A DNA stretch of 64,000 nucleotides from contig JACAVV010000023.1 in NCBI GenBank assembly GCA_024648695.1, positions 1-64,000 on the forward strand. Direction: 5' to 3'. Below the pieces are notes generated by a model that made no database searches, was not told the origin of the DNA, and was given only the letters and a program-made list of their open reading frames with translations. The position numbers and the translations under genes were made by a program. Origin of the DNA: Nitrospina sp. Lineage in GTDB: Bacteria > Nitrospinota > Nitrospinia > Nitrospinales > JACRGP01. Positions within the stretch are counted from its first letter, which is position 1; each line of letters starts with the position of its first letter. Below are positions 51,353-62,000 of this stretch, in pieces.

Positions 51353-53674
51353 CTAATTGACACCACTGAAGTTGCTGGAGTTGAGCGCTCTGGAATCCTG
51401 GTTATCCCCCACAAACTCCATAGCAAACCCTGTGCTGGTGGATTGCACCACCACCGCACCCCACAGGTTTAACATTGTAACATCCGGGTATCCGCGACCC
51501 TGGGACCCGGAGTTTCCTGTCAACAACTCTATATCCTCTGAAACGGGTGTGATGACGAGTTGACCATGCGACCCTGAGGTCGTGCCCACAATAAATTTTC
51601 CAGTCGGAACGTTTGTGGGATTGATCACAGCATTATTGGTTCCCACAATAAACACACGTTGCGTACTGTTTGCGCCTACCGTAAATTCCGCCGGCGCTCC
51701 GAAAGGCGCACCATCATTTTTAAAGGCATTGATGATAACACCCACTTGGGAACTCATGCCGGAAAGAGATGGATGCGAAACCGCCAAAAAGGTGTAGGTC
51801 GACCCATCCGATTGCCAATAGGGGGATGCAACTCTCGAAGAGTGTTCCACCCGGAAGGGATCAGCAATAAAAGTAATAGACACAGTGTCTGTGGCGATCA
51901 CTTGATTGTTATCCGTATTGGTCACCGTGATTGTAGCATCTCCGCTGGTAGTACCTTCCACGGAACTGTTCACGGTGGCGGTAAAACCTACCGTTTCGCC
52001 AGAGCGTACAGTACCGGTTACCGTATCGGCCTGAGCCACTGGAAGATCCGCCATCGCCACATATTGATCCCGATTTAAATTCCCGTCCGGCGACCCAAAA
52101 GCAAGGTTTAACCAATCCTCGCTGGCGGTTGCCGCAAAATTGACGGCCTTCTCACCAAAATTAGTCACTTCAAAGTTTTCCTTGAAGTTATTACATTTCC
52201 CTCGTAGACACACCGGATTGAACTTCTTTTTTGGGAGATTCACAGGGTTCTGCTTGTCTCCTCCAACAAGCAAGGTGATCGTCCGTTGGGTATCTCCAAC
52301 TCCATTAGTGGTATTCAGGAAATTGAGGGTGTCGGTATAAATTCCCGGTTCAAGAGAATCCGCTTCCTCATTGGGCATAACAAAAATATCTGTCTTTTCA
52401 CCCGGTTGTATGGTTCCAGAGGTATCACCATCAATATCCAGCCAATCTTCATTTTTTGTAATTAAATAATTGATAGGAGTTGAGGATTTGTTATGCAAGC
52501 GATACTTGTGATTCGGCGGTTTGAAAGATCCGCCTGAAAATCCCGTAAACTTCTTATCTGCAGAAGGCGTTACTTTAAGTGCCCGTGCAGGAAGCGGTCC
52601 ATCATCACCTTCGGAAATTGCCATGCCAAAGGGGTTACTTAAATTGGCGGCCGATTCACCAAACACACCAGCAAACGTCCCATTGGTTCCACCAAAATCG
52701 CGGACGTCGTCATTACCCGTATCGGAACCAAACAAGCGTGAACCTGTGGAATGGATCGCCAGGCCTAAAGGAGAGTTCATATTGTTCGACGTTTCTCCGA
52801 ATACTCCGATAAAATCGCCGCTGGTTCCTTCAAATTCACGAATATCTCCATTCCCGCTATCGGCAACGAGCAAACTTTCTGTATCCGGATGAAAGGCGAT
52901 GGCTTGTGGACTGCTTAAATTGTCAATGGTTTCGCCAAAGACACCAACAAAAGTCCCGGTGGATCCGTCAAACTCCCGAACATCTCCATTGGTTTCATCC
53001 GCAACAAACAGGTTGCCTGTGGTGGGATGAAAAGCGATGCCGCGGGGGCCTTGCAGGTTGGCGGAAGTTTCACCGAAAATACCAACGCTGAGTCCGCTGG
53101 TAGAATCAAATTGTTTTACGGATCCACTATCTGATTCTGAAACAAACAGGTTTTCGGTATCCGGGTGAAAGGCAATTCCGCGTGGATCATTCAGGTTATC
53201 GGCTGTGTTTCCAAACACACCAACAAAAGTCCCAGAACTTTCAGTACTGTTGTGAGAGATTGTAAGAAATCCCGGATCGCTCTCGCTTGAACTAAGTCCG
53301 GTAAACTCACGAATATCGTCATTACCGGTATCGGAAACAAACAAGTTGTCGGTGGCTGGGTGAAAAGCCAGGTATCTGGGGTCACTCAGGTTATCAGCGG
53401 TTTCCCCATAAACCCCTTCAAAAGCACCATCAGCAATGGCGCCTTCATCGGCCTCGGCATTTTCCCCTCCCTCCTCACTGGGTTCGACTATATTGAACAG
53501 TCGAACATCACCATTACCACTATCGGCGACGAAAAGTTTTTCACTGGCCCATGCTGGGGTAATCGCCAAAATCACCAAAAGAAGGAGCATCATCAGTTTT
53601 TTAGTTGGCTTTCCGGCTGAACAAAAAAATTTAGATACGAATTGATTAGATTGTGGTTTAATGGAAGGCTTCAT
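51353..53674 (-). CDS. Exported beta-propeller protein with BACON-like domains
   Basis: A 773-residue secreted protein with a signal peptide (about 1-43, ending AWASE). Six propeller blades follow (about 45-345); the repeats have the core LFVADSGNGDVREF, each blade ending FGETxxNLxxPxxIAFHP, of the NHL/YVTN kind. From about 375 to 600 come two BACON-like domains (EDWLDIDGDTSG, EDWLNLAFG), and the last 170 residues are a beta-rich domain (SSRVASPYWQSDGS). NHL propellers bind proteins or carbohydrates. It may be released or surface-bound; no anchor motif is seen. The blades are similar at DNA level, so recent internal duplication is likely. Confidence 0.82.
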   Translation of the reverse strand: MKPSIKPQSNQFVSKFFCSAGKPTKKLMMLLLLVILAITPAWASEKLFVADSGNGDVRLFNIVEPSEEGGENAEADEGAIADGAFEGVYGETADNLSDPRYLAFHPATDNLFVSDTGNDDIREFTGLSSSESDPGFLTISHNSTESSGTFVGVFGNTADNLNDPRGIAFHPDTENLFVSESDSGSVKQFDSTSGLSVGIFGETSANLQGPRGIAFHPTTGNLFVADETNGDVREFDGSTGTFVGVFGETIDNLSSPQAIAFHPDTESLLVADSGNGDIREFEGTSGDFIGVFGETSNNMNSPLGLAIHSTGSRLFGSDTGNDDVRDFGGTNGTFAGVFGESAANLSNPFGMAISEGDDGPLPARALKVTPSADKKFTGFSGGSFKPPNHKYRLHNKSSTPINYLITKNEDWLDIDGDTSGTIQPGEKTDIFVMPNEEADSLEPGIYTDTLNFLNTTNGVGDTQRTITLLVGGDKQNPVNLPKKKFNPVCLRGKCNNFKENFEVTNFGEKAVNFAATASEDWLNLAFGSPDGNLNRDQYVAMADLPVAQADTVTGTVRSGETVGFTATVNSSVEGTTSGDATITVTNTDNNQVIATDTVSITFIADPFRVEHSSRVASPYWQSDGSTYTFLAVSHPSLSGMSSQVGVIINAFKNDGAPFGAPAEFTVGANSTQRVFIVGTNNAVINPTNVPTGKFIVGTTSGSHGQLVITPVSEDIELLTGNSGSQGRGYPDVTMLNLWGAVVVQSTSTGFAMEFVGDNQDSRALNSSNFSGVN

Positions 53675-53733
53675 TTTTAGGCCCTTTAATTTTGGGTTTG
53701 AAATTTATTTAGATTAAATGCCGTATATCCTAT

Positions 53734-53791
53734 AAAATTAGTTATTTGAGGTATTTTAACGCCTAATTTTCTCTATTCAAACCTAATTTTC
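53734..53791. repeat. CTAATTTT motif in three copies between divergent genes
   Basis: CCTAATTTTC occurs at 53762-53771 and again at 53782-53791, exactly two helical turns apart. An inverted copy of its core, AAAATTAG, is at 53734-53741. They lie between the propeller gene and ubiD, so a regulator of either could bind there. Confidence 0.4.
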
Positions 53792-53868
53792 CCCGTTTAC
53801 CAAAACCTTCAGGTAATACTTTTTTAATTGACACCCCAAAACTATAGGGTCAGGGACATCTGTAATAA

Positions 53869-55692
53869 ATGAACTATTACTCTTTACGCGAATTTATAGA
53901 ACGACTGGACTTTGAAAAAGAATTAATACGCATTAAAGAGCCTGTGTCTCCCATATTGGAGATTGCCGAAATCACCGACCGAGTATCGAAGAATCCGGGT
54001 GGAGGTAAAGCGCTGTTATTTGAAAATGTGGAAGGCAGTGACATTCCTGTACTGATCAACGCCTTCGGAAGTTTCAAGCGAATGAATGCCGCTTTGGGAG
54101 TGACCGAACTGGAGCGTATTCCGCAGGAAATGGAGCGTTTTTTAAAAATGGCACCTCCGGAGAATATGTTTGATAAGGTCAAGCTCCTTCCGATGCTTTT
54201 GGAAGCATCCCAATTTCCACCCAGACTGGTGCCCTCTTCCAAAGCACCTTGCCAGGAGGTAGTTTTTACGGGAGATGCAGTCAATCTGGATACGCTTCCC
54301 ATCCTGCAATGCTGGCCTCAGGATGCGGGGAGATTCATCACTTTTCCAATGGTGATCAACCGGGATTGCGATCATAAAATTCGAAATGTCGGTTTATACC
54401 GGATGCAGGTATACGACAAGAATACCACTGCTATGCACTGGCACATTCATAAAGACGGGGCACATTTCTTTCACGAATATCGAAAGCGGAACAAAGTCAT
54501 GGAAGTGGCGGTAGCGATCGGTGCCGATCCGGCAAGCTGTTATTCAGCTTCCGCCCCTCTGCCCTATGGAGTCGATGAGTTTTTGCTCGCTGGTTTTATC
54601 AGAAAAGCACCGGTTTCCCTTGTTAAATGCAAAACCGTCAATCTTGAGGTTCCGGCCACCGCGGAAATCGTTCTGGAAGGTTTCATCGATCCCTCGGAAT
54701 CACGTGTGGAAGGTCCGTTTGGAGATCACACGGGGTATTATTCCCTAGAGGGCGAATACCCGGTTTTTCATGTCACCGCCATCACGCACCGAAAAGATCC
54801 AATCTACCTGACCACCATCGTAGGCAAACCACCGCAGGAAGATTTTTACATGGGACATGCCACTGAACAGATTTTCATGCCCCTGCTCAAAATGCAACTG
54901 CCTGAACTGGTAGACATGCACATGCCAATGGAAGGAGTGTTTCACAATTGTGTGATCGCTTCCATCGACAAAAGGTATCCCATGCAAGCCCGGCGATTGA
55001 TGAGCGCCTTTTGGGGCCTGGGCCAGATGAGTTTCGTCAAGACGATTGTGGTGGTGGATGCTGAAGTGGACGTCAAAAACTTGCTGGATGTGCTCAAATC
55101 CATCTTCCTCCATTGCGACCTGCAAAAGGACCTGTTTTTTGCTGAAGGAATTCTAGATGTTCTCAACCATGCCTCGGACAATTATTTGTATGGTTCGAAG
55201 TTGGGAATCGATGCGACGGGAAAACTTCCGGAAGAAAGTAAAAACCGATCCACCCCACCCGATTTTCCCAAACCACCGCAAGACCTTTGCGAAAAGGTTT
55301 TTGAAAAATTCGATGCCGTCAAAACCTGTCGTCTCCTTGGCTTCAATATGGGACCGCCCATTTTTCTAGTGGCTCTGGACAAGCGGGAGCCTCACCAGGC
55401 CCGCACGTTCATCGAAACCTTTTTCGCCGATTCCGAATTTGATTGCGTCGGAATCCTGATCGTGCTTGAGGGCAGTGCCGACCTGGAAAACCGGTCCGAA
55501 ACCTTATGGAAACTTTTCAATAACATTGACCCTAAGAGAGACCTTTACCTGATCGGCCAGCAACTGGGAATTGACGTATCCAAAAAGCTTCCCGAAGAAG
55601 GCTATCAACAAATCTGGCCCGACGAAATTGAAATGTCGGCCGACATCCAATCCAAAGTAAACGAAAAATGGGAACGGCTTTTTGCAAGCTAA
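53869..55692 (+). CDS. ubiD: UbiD-family decarboxylase
   Basis: A 607-residue decarboxylase of the UbiD family that uses prenylated FMN to decarboxylate 4-hydroxybenzoate-type or other unsaturated acids. The hallmarks are NAFGSFKRMNAALG (about 64-77), the region IRNVGLYRMQVYDKN, and ESRVEGPFGDHTGYYS (about 280-295) with the catalytic glutamate and prFMN/metal ligands. It is longer than E. coli UbiD (about 497). Without ubiX or other ubiquinone genes nearby, the substrate (quinone precursor or aromatic acid) is open. The start has a weak ribosome-binding site. Confidence 0.93.
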   Translation: MNYYSLREFIERLDFEKELIRIKEPVSPILEIAEITDRVSKNPGGGKALLFENVEGSDIPVLINAFGSFKRMNAALGVTELERIPQEMERFLKMAPPENMFDKVKLLPMLLEASQFPPRLVPSSKAPCQEVVFTGDAVNLDTLPILQCWPQDAGRFITFPMVINRDCDHKIRNVGLYRMQVYDKNTTAMHWHIHKDGAHFFHEYRKRNKVMEVAVAIGADPASCYSASAPLPYGVDEFLLAGFIRKAPVSLVKCKTVNLEVPATAEIVLEGFIDPSESRVEGPFGDHTGYYSLEGEYPVFHVTAITHRKDPIYLTTIVGKPPQEDFYMGHATEQIFMPLLKMQLPELVDMHMPMEGVFHNCVIASIDKRYPMQARRLMSAFWGLGQMSFVKTIVVVDAEVDVKNLLDVLKSIFLHCDLQKDLFFAEGILDVLNHASDNYLYGSKLGIDATGKLPEESKNRSTPPDFPKPPQDLCEKVFEKFDAVKTCRLLGFNMGPPIFLVALDKREPHQARTFIETFFADSEFDCVGILIVLEGSADLENRSETLWKLFNNIDPKRDLYLIGQQLGIDVSKKLPEEGYQQIWPDEIEMSADIQSKVNEKWERLFAS

Positions 55693-55729
55693 ATTCCTTC
55701 TATCCTTACACGCTCAACCACCAGGTTAA

Positions 55730-58564
55730 ATGGCTCTCGATACTATTTCTATAAAAGGAGCGAAGGAACACAACCTTCAAAATATCAGCCTCACTCTGCC
55801 GCGAAACGAACTGGTGGTGATCACCGGTCTCAGTGGCTCGGGTAAATCGTCCCTGGCTTTCGATACCATATACGCTGAAGGACAAAGGCGCTATGTTGAA
55901 TCGCTTTCCGCCTACGCCCGCCAGTTTCTGGAACTGATGGAAAAACCCGATGTCGATTACATCGAGGGCCTTTCTCCCGCAATTTCCATAGAACAAAAAA
56001 CTGCAAGTAAAAATCCCCGTTCCACCGTGGGTACCATCACAGAAATTTACGATTACCTGCGCCTTCTATTTGCCCGAACGGGCACCGTATTTTGCTATGG
56101 ATGCGAACGCGAAATTACCACCCAAACGGTTCAGCATATTGTCGACCAGATTCAGGATATTCCTGAAGGAACTAAAGTGATCTTGCTAGCCCCTCTGGTT
56201 AAAGACCGCAAAGGGGAATTCAAAAAAGAACTCCTCGACATGAAAAAGAAAGGATTTGTGCGCGCCCGAATTGATGGCGAGGTGGTGTCTCTGGATAGTG
56301 AGATCAACCTGGACAAGAAATTCAAACACAGCATTGATGTTGTTGTCGACCGCCTGGTCATCAAACCCAAAATGGGAAAACGCCTGGCGGACTCTGTGGA
56401 AACGACATTGACCCACGGGTCCGGAACGATGATGGTGTCCATTTTGGAAGATGCGACGCACAAAAGCCAGAACCTGTGGTTCAGCGAAAAGTTTGCCTGC
56501 AGTTATTGCGGCATCAGTTATCCCGAACTGGAACCCAGGTTGTTTTCCTTCAACAACCCCAACGGGGCCTGCCCGAAATGTGACGGGTTGGGAATCAAAA
56601 ATGAAATCGACCCGGAACTGGTGGTTCCGGACAAATCATTATCGATTCGAAAAGGCGCGGTAAAACCCTGGGAAAAACGCAACTCGATTTATTTCCACCA
56701 AATGCTGGAAGCCCTGTGCAAACATTTCAGATTTGATTTGAATACTCCGTTCAATAAATTACCTGCCAAAACCCAAAAAGCCTTACTCTTTGGCTCAGGC
56801 AAGGAACAGGTGAAATATTTTTATGAAAAAGGAAGCAGGCGGCATTACTACCATGGGGAATATGAAGGAATCATCCCGGATTTGACAAAACGCTACCACG
56901 AAACAGATTCCGCCTCGACCCGGGAAGAAATCTCCAAATATATGCGAGCCCTGCCCTGTTCGCGATGCGATGGCAAACGCCTCACACCAGAAGCTCTGAG
57001 TGTGCAGGTGGCAGGAAAAACCATTATCGATTTAACCGGATTCTCGATTAAACAGGCAAAAACTTTTTTCGACGAATTAAAATTAAGTCCACAACACCAT
57101 TCCATCGCCCGTCGAATTATTAAAGAAATAAAGGAGCGGCTCAGTTTTCTGGTAGACGTTGGACTGGAGTACCTGACCCTCGACCGGTCCTCTGCAACCT
57201 TGTCAGGCGGTGAAAGCCAGCGAATTCGGTTGGCCACCCAGATAGGCTCCAGTTTGATGGGGGTCCTTTACGTCCTTGACGAACCCAGTATCGGATTACA
57301 CCAAAGGGACAACGACCGTCTGCTCAAAACCCTTCTGCATCTTAGAGATCTGGGTAATACCGTCATCGTTGTGGAACATGATGAAAAAACCATATTGGCG
57401 TCCGACTACGTGGTCGACCTCGGACCGGGAGCCGGGATTCATGGCGGTCAGGTGGTGTTTTCCGGAAAACCCAAAGCTTTGTTAAAGGATAAAAAGTCTT
57501 TAACCGGAATGTATCTATCCGGCCGGCGTGCTATTCCCATTCCCCAAACCCGCCGCAAGGGAAATGGTAAAACTTTGGACGTCATTGGAGCCCGGCAAAA
57601 CAATCTGAAAAATGTCGACATAAAAATACCACTGGGTTGCCTCACCTGCGTGACCGGGGTATCGGGATCGGGGAAAAGCACTTTGGTGGTCGATATTCTG
57701 TATAAGGCCCTTGCAGTCAAGTTTTGGAACTCCACAGTCAAGCCCGGCACCTTTGAAAAAATCAAGGGCATTCAATATCTCGATAAAGTGATCGATATCG
57801 ACCAATCACCTATCGGCAGGACACCACGCTCCAATCCGGCGACCTATACCGGCCTGTTCACACTCATCCGCGATTTATTCGCTCAGGTTCCGGAAGCGCG
57901 GGCACGCGGATACAAACCGGGACGTTTCAGTTTTAATGTCAAAGGTGGACGATGCGAAGCCTGCCAGGGAGATGGGATCATTAAGGTGGAGATGCACTTC
58001 TTGCCCGATGTGTTCGTCACCTGCGAAGTGTGCCAGGGCAAACGATTCAATCGCGAAACCCTGGAAATTCTTTATAAGGGAAAATCAATCGATCAGGTCC
58101 TGGACATGACCGCCGAGCAGGCCGAAGAGTTTTTCAAAAATATTCCCTCGATCAGATCCAAACTGGTAACCATTAATGATGTTGGGTTGAATTACATTCA
58201 ATTGGGGCAACCAGCAACGACGCTATCCGGAGGCGAAGCACAGAGGGTAAAACTTTCAAAAGAACTCAGCAAGCGAAGTACCGGCCAAACCCTGTATATT
58301 CTGGATGAACCGACCACCGGATTGCATTTTGCCGATATCGAACACCTGTTAAAAGTCATTTCCCGTTTGGTGGACGCTGGCAATACAGTGGTTATCATAG
58401 AGCACAACCTGGATGTAATCAAAACTGCGGATCATGTTATCGACCTCGGACCCGAGGGGGGCGATGGTGGAGGACAGGTTCTCGCGCAAGGATCTCCTGA
58501 AGAAATTGTGAATGAAAAAAATTCCTACACTGGCTATTATTTAAAAGATAGTTTGGAGACTTAA
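55730..58564 (+). CDS. uvrA: UvrABC system protein A
   Basis: DNA damage sensor of nucleotide excision repair. Both ATPase halves are present: Walker [10 protein letters not shown] (33-41) and GVSGSGKST (near 643). The two zinc fingers that contact DNA and ATP (CPKCDGLG near 280, then CEACQGDG near 743) are intact, as are the signatures [12 protein letters not shown] and [12 protein letters not shown]. The 944 residues are normal. The AGG ribosome-binding site lies four bases before the ATG. It follows ubiD after 37 bases on the same strand but is functionally unrelated. No LexA box is recognised upstream. Confidence 0.98.
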   Translation: MALDTISIKGAKEHNLQNISLTLPRNELVVITGLSGSGKSSLAFDTIYAEGQRRYVESLSAYARQFLELMEKPDVDYIEGLSPAISIEQKTASKNPRSTVGTITEIYDYLRLLFARTGTVFCYGCEREITTQTVQHIVDQIQDIPEGTKVILLAPLVKDRKGEFKKELLDMKKKGFVRARIDGEVVSLDSEINLDKKFKHSIDVVVDRLVIKPKMGKRLADSVETTLTHGSGTMMVSILEDATHKSQNLWFSEKFACSYCGISYPELEPRLFSFNNPNGACPKCDGLGIKNEIDPELVVPDKSLSIRKGAVKPWEKRNSIYFHQMLEALCKHFRFDLNTPFNKLPAKTQKALLFGSGKEQVKYFYEKGSRRHYYHGEYEGIIPDLTKRYHETDSASTREEISKYMRALPCSRCDGKRLTPEALSVQVAGKTIIDLTGFSIKQAKTFFDELKLSPQHHSIARRIIKEIKERLSFLVDVGLEYLTLDRSSATLSGGESQRIRLATQIGSSLMGVLYVLDEPSIGLHQRDNDRLLKTLLHLRDLGNTVIVVEHDEKTILASDYVVDLGPGAGIHGGQVVFSGKPKALLKDKKSLTGMYLSGRRAIPIPQTRRKGNGKTLDVIGARQNNLKNVDIKIPLGCLTCVTGVSGSGKSTLVVDILYKALAVKFWNSTVKPGTFEKIKGIQYLDKVIDIDQSPIGRTPRSNPATYTGLFTLIRDLFAQVPEARARGYKPGRFSFNVKGGRCEACQGDGIIKVEMHFLPDVFVTCEVCQGKRFNRETLEILYKGKSIDQVLDMTAEQAEEFFKNIPSIRSKLVTINDVGLNYIQLGQPATTLSGGEAQRVKLSKELSKRSTGQTLYILDEPTTGLHFADIEHLLKVISRLVDAGNTVVIIEHNLDVIKTADHVIDLGPEGGDGGGQVLAQGSPEEIVNEKNSYTGYYLKDSLET

Positions 58565-58818
58565 AGTCCCACAAGTCACAAATCAAAGATGAGCCCGAAT
58601 TTTCATAAGGCGAATTCACCGTTGATTTTTAAGGAATTTTTGGAATAATAGAAGTGGAAAGTTTTAAAAACCTTTCAAATCTTTTTAGATTATTATCCAT
58701 TTTTTTCTCATCAATTTCATTCATTCTAAGATTTTATATTGTTTGCGGCGGAAAACATTTTGTCTCCACAGATTAAAGTGATTACCGTTGACTCACCCTT
58801 TTAAATAATTGAACACCT

Positions 58819-59328
58819 ATGGCAGAAGAACACTTTAATTTACTGATTTCCCAAATCACTGAAATGAATACCAATAAATTCATCAATGTGGATGTCGATG
58901 GAATATTGAAATTGAATAGTGTTGCCAGAAAAGACGTGAAACCTGATTCAGATTCGAAACACAAGGGATTTTTCTATAATGATATTGACCTCGTTTCGAC
59001 GGATGGGATCAGGCTGGCCACTTTAAAGAATAATATAATTGTTACCGTCCAGGCCGAAGATAAAGACGGAAACAAAGTATGTTTTGCCACGTATCAGTTT
59101 AAGGTGACCTGTCACGGTTGGACCGCCAAAATTCCAATTTACATGACCCTACTGGACGAACATGGCGAGGTGATTAAAAAGATACCTCTCAAGCCTTTGG
59201 AAGTTTATTCGGGATATAATAATGTGGAAGATACTCGCGTCGAGTTTTTCGAGCCGGAACATTTTGATAAAGTCAACAATGTGATTCGTGGGGGAGACAA
59301 TTCCCGCTGGTTAAAAAGTGAATCCTGA
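58819..59328 (+). CDS. Unknown 169-residue protein
   Basis: A soluble 169-residue protein with no signal peptide. Segments such as IDLVSTDGIRLATLKNNIIVTVQAEDK and KIPIYMTLLDEHGEVIKKIP suggest a beta-sandwich. I do not recognise a family. No strong ribosome-binding site precedes the ATG. The next unknown gene follows after 79 bases. A 254-base non-coding stretch before it is AT-rich with one weak hairpin (GGAAAG/CTTTC near 58660) and no clear promoter. Confidence 0.65.
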   Translation: MAEEHFNLLISQITEMNTNKFINVDVDGILKLNSVARKDVKPDSDSKHKGFFYNDIDLVSTDGIRLATLKNNIIVTVQAEDKDGNKVCFATYQFKVTCHGWTAKIPIYMTLLDEHGEVIKKIPLKPLEVYSGYNNVEDTRVEFFEPEHFDKVNNVIRGGDNSRWLKSES

Positions 59329-59407
59329 TACCAGGAAATAACTCAAAAACCGGGACCCCCATTTACCATTATTTCAAAGCCCTACTATTGAAAAGAAACT
59401 TTCGGCA

Positions 59408-59836
59408 ATGACTCCAAAAGAATACTTAAACCATTTAAACATGGCCTATAAATACTTGTCCGAAGTCAGGAATGAGTACAATCATTACCAGCAAAATCCC
59501 GCCGCCTCCACTCCGGAAAAGATAAAGGTTCTTCAAAAGAAACTCGATTTCATTGGCCAGTTTTCTTTAAAGTTCAAAAACGACCTTCCGAAACTCAGCC
59601 TCAATCCAAGCCTCCAAAGCGACGGAAGCCTTTCAAAAGCAGAAGCGATTGTTAAAGTTTTAAAAAGCAACAGGGCTACTGCGGAATGGTATCAATCAGA
59701 ACTTGGTGTTTCAGCCAGCGATTTTAACGATTCCAATGTGGATTCAAGCATAGCCAACCAGATTGTTGAGGAAGGTTTATTGAATGGGGTTATAAAGCCC
59801 GCTTCAACTCCAAACAGATACCTCCCTGGAAAATAA
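59408..59836 (+). CDS. Unknown 142-residue protein
   Basis: A soluble 142-residue protein, helical (MTPKEYLNHLNMAYKYLSEV, then KIKVLQKKLDFIGQF), ending in a short Pro/Asn/Arg segment. No signal peptide. I do not recognise a family. It is read in the same direction as the 169-residue gene, 79 bases downstream, and converges with the SpmA-SpmB gene; the two stops are nine bases apart. Function unknown. Confidence 0.65.
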   Translation: MTPKEYLNHLNMAYKYLSEVRNEYNHYQQNPAASTPEKIKVLQKKLDFIGQFSLKFKNDLPKLSLNPSLQSDGSLSKAEAIVKVLKSNRATAEWYQSELGVSASDFNDSNVDSSIANQIVEEGLLNGVIKPASTPNRYLPGK

Positions 59837-59845
59837 TTTTTCAGG

Positions 59846-61075
59846 TCAGCTAAAAAACAGGTAGGTGACCCCGATTGCAGTGCTAATTCCTGCCACATCT
59901 GCAATGAGACCGCAGGGAATCGCATGACGCGTTTTTTTGATTCCCACCGAACCGAAGTAAAGCGCCAAAACATAAAAAGTGGTTTCGGTACTTCCCTGCA
60001 TAACCGCTACCATACGTCCCACCAGGGAATCCGCACCATGTGTTTGCATCGCTTCCACCATAAGTCCACGGGCTCCGCTCCCACTCAACGGTTTCATCAA
60101 CGCGGTTGGAAGCGCTTCCACAAACTGGCCGTCCAAACCAAAGAAAACAACAAACCCGCGTACTCCGTTCAGGACAAATTCCAATGCCCCGCTGGCTCTT
60201 AGCACACCAATAGCCACCAACATGGCAAGCAAATAAGGAATGATCGTCACCGCTACCTGAAACCCCTCTTTGGCACCTTCGATAAAACTGTTATAGACAT
60301 CGACTTTTTTCAGAGTAGCGGTAACGATGAATACAAGTATGAGTGAAAATATCAAAAAATTGCTAGCCACTGATGACTGCTGTTGCATCCGGGCAGAATC
60401 CAGAGAAGCGAAATAAAGGATACCAATTCCCATAAAAAAAAGAGCCCCAACCAGATACGCCATAACCACTTTATCCAGAATGCGAATCCCCTGTATCCAG
60501 GCCACAGCAAACAATCCGCTTAAAGTTGATGCAAAGGTAGCGATCAGAATAGGGATGAACACGTCCAGAGGGTCTGCCGCTCCCTGTTGCGCCCGATAGG
60601 TGAATATGGTGATTGGAAAAATGGTGATCGAGGAGGTATTCAATACCAAAAACAGGATTTGGGAATTGCTGGCTGATTCGGTGTCGGGATTGATGGATTG
60701 AAGCTCTTTCATCGCTTTCAACCCCAGGGGTGTAGCTGCATTGTCCAGCCCCAGAACGTTGGCGGAAAGGTTCATCAACATGGAACCAAAAGCAGGATGG
60801 TGACCGGGAATGTCGGGGAATAGTTTTGCCACCAGAGGTTTAAAAAACCTGAAAATCCATCCCAGGCACCCGCCGTGTTCACCGATCTTCATGATGCCCA
60901 TCCAAAACGACATCACACCAACCAGTCCCAAAGCAATTTCGAAAGCCAGCCCGGACATTTTAAAAACGGCCTCCATCATCCTTACAAAAAGGATACCCTC
61001 TCCTGTAAAGAGGAGGTGTCCCAGGCCACTAAAAAATGCGATGACAAAAAATGAAACCCAAATAATGTTTAACAA
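59846..61075 (-). CDS. Fused SpmA-SpmB type nucleoside-recognition membrane protein
   Basis: A 409-residue membrane protein that joins two halves encoded separately (spmA, spmB) in Bacillus. The SpmA half has NVLGLDNAATPLGLKAM (about 107-123) and the SpmB half has QGSTETTFYVLALYFGSVGI (about 366-385). Both are Gate/nucleoside-recognition domain proteins with about ten membrane helices in total. Despite the name, this family is not limited to spore formers and its transport substrate is unknown. The start is a TTG with CAGGAG about ten bases upstream. It is a lone gene. Confidence 0.85.
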   Translation of the reverse strand: MLNIIWVSFFVIAFFSGLGHLLFTGEGILFVRMMEAVFKMSGLAFEIALGLVGVMSFWMGIMKIGEHGGCLGWIFRFFKPLVAKLFPDIPGHHPAFGSMLMNLSANVLGLDNAATPLGLKAMKELQSINPDTESASNSQILFLVLNTSSITIFPITIFTYRAQQGAADPLDVFIPILIATFASTLSGLFAVAWIQGIRILDKVVMAYLVGALFFMGIGILYFASLDSARMQQQSSVASNFLIFSLILVFIVTATLKKVDVYNSFIEGAKEGFQVAVTIIPYLLAMLVAIGVLRASGALEFVLNGVRGFVVFFGLDGQFVEALPTALMKPLSGSGARGLMVEAMQTHGADSLVGRMVAVMQGSTETTFYVLALYFGSVGIKKTRHAIPCGLIADVAGISTAIGVTYLFFS

Positions 61076-61204
61076 AATTTTTTGCTCCTGAATTTATTTC
61101 AGTCCCAAAAACAGATTTTAAGCATGTCCCCTGCTTTTTTGGTTTATCCTTGTAAACTGTTAATGCGTGTCTTAACTCCTTGAATTTTTTCTAAAGCCTT
61201 CAAT

Positions 61205-61999
61205 ATGTCCCAACCCAACCTGATGGTGATTACCGGGAACAATCTTTCCTCCCGCTATTTTATCAACCACCTGTGCAATCGTTTCCCGGTATCTTCCGTT
61301 CTAATTGAAAACAACCAATACCCGGAGTTTCCGGCACAATCGCGTGAGGAACAAATTGCCTGGAAGGAGTTTTTCATAAACCGGGACCATTACCAAAAGC
61401 GATTGCTCGCTAAAACGGACTTTTTGAACCCAAGAATCGTTGCCCATATTTTACGTATCTCCAGCAACCAATTGAATGCTCCTAAGACAATCGAATGGAT
61501 CAAATATAAAAAGCCGGGGATGATTGCCCTGTTTGGTACCGGGTTATTGAACAAAGAGTTCATTCGAAACTTTGAAAATAAACTGTACAATTTGCATGTC
61601 GGGTTTCCATCTCATTACAGGGGATCTTCGTGCAATTTTTGGCCTATATTTGAGGAAAAACTGGATTATCTCGGGGCCACCATACATCAGATCGATTCAG
61701 GAATCGATACTGGAAAAATTGTAAACCAGCAAGCAATCACTCTGGAGGAAAATGATAACGTACAGATCCTGCTGGCAAAAACTCTTATTCTGGGAACCCA
61801 ATTGATGATTGAAGCGATTGAAAAATGGATGAACCATTCCCTGGTAACCCACCCATCTACAGCAAAAGGAAGATTGTACTTAAAAAAAGAATTCACCCCT
61901 CAAGCAGTATTAAAAGTAATGCAAATGGAAGATTCTGGAAAACTAAAAAACCTGATCCGCTCCCTTACTCTAAAAAACCCGGATTTAATAAACCATTAA
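61205..61999 (+). CDS. Formyltransferase-family protein (not Fmt)
   Basis: A 264-residue protein of the formyltransferase fold. The triad elements are N129 and H131 in YNLHVGFPSHYRGSS and the aspartate in HQIDSGIDTGKIV (about 161-173). Methionyl-tRNA formyltransferase is longer (about 315) with a C-terminal tRNA-binding domain, which is missing here, so this is more like sugar or small-molecule formyltransferases such as those acting on UDP-amino sugars. The acceptor is unknown. The ATG at 61205 has no clear ribosome-binding site. The exported unknown protein starts one base after its stop. Confidence 0.8.
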   Translation: MSQPNLMVITGNNLSSRYFINHLCNRFPVSSVLIENNQYPEFPAQSREEQIAWKEFFINRDHYQKRLLAKTDFLNPRIVAHILRISSNQLNAPKTIEWIKYKKPGMIALFGTGLLNKEFIRNFENKLYNLHVGFPSHYRGSSCNFWPIFEEKLDYLGATIHQIDSGIDTGKIVNQQAITLEENDNVQILLAKTLILGTQLMIEAIEKWMNHSLVTHPSTAKGRLYLKKEFTPQAVLKVMQMEDSGKLKNLIRSLTLKNPDLINH

Positions 62000-62000
62000 T

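Noticed and set aside
51353-53674. A CRISPR array or other spacer array from the repeated blades
   Set aside because: The repeats encode protein blades in one frame and have no short palindromic repeat-spacer pattern.
59846-61075. A sign of sporulation (SpmA/SpmB names)
   Set aside because: These families are widespread outside spore formers, and no other sporulation gene is in the window.
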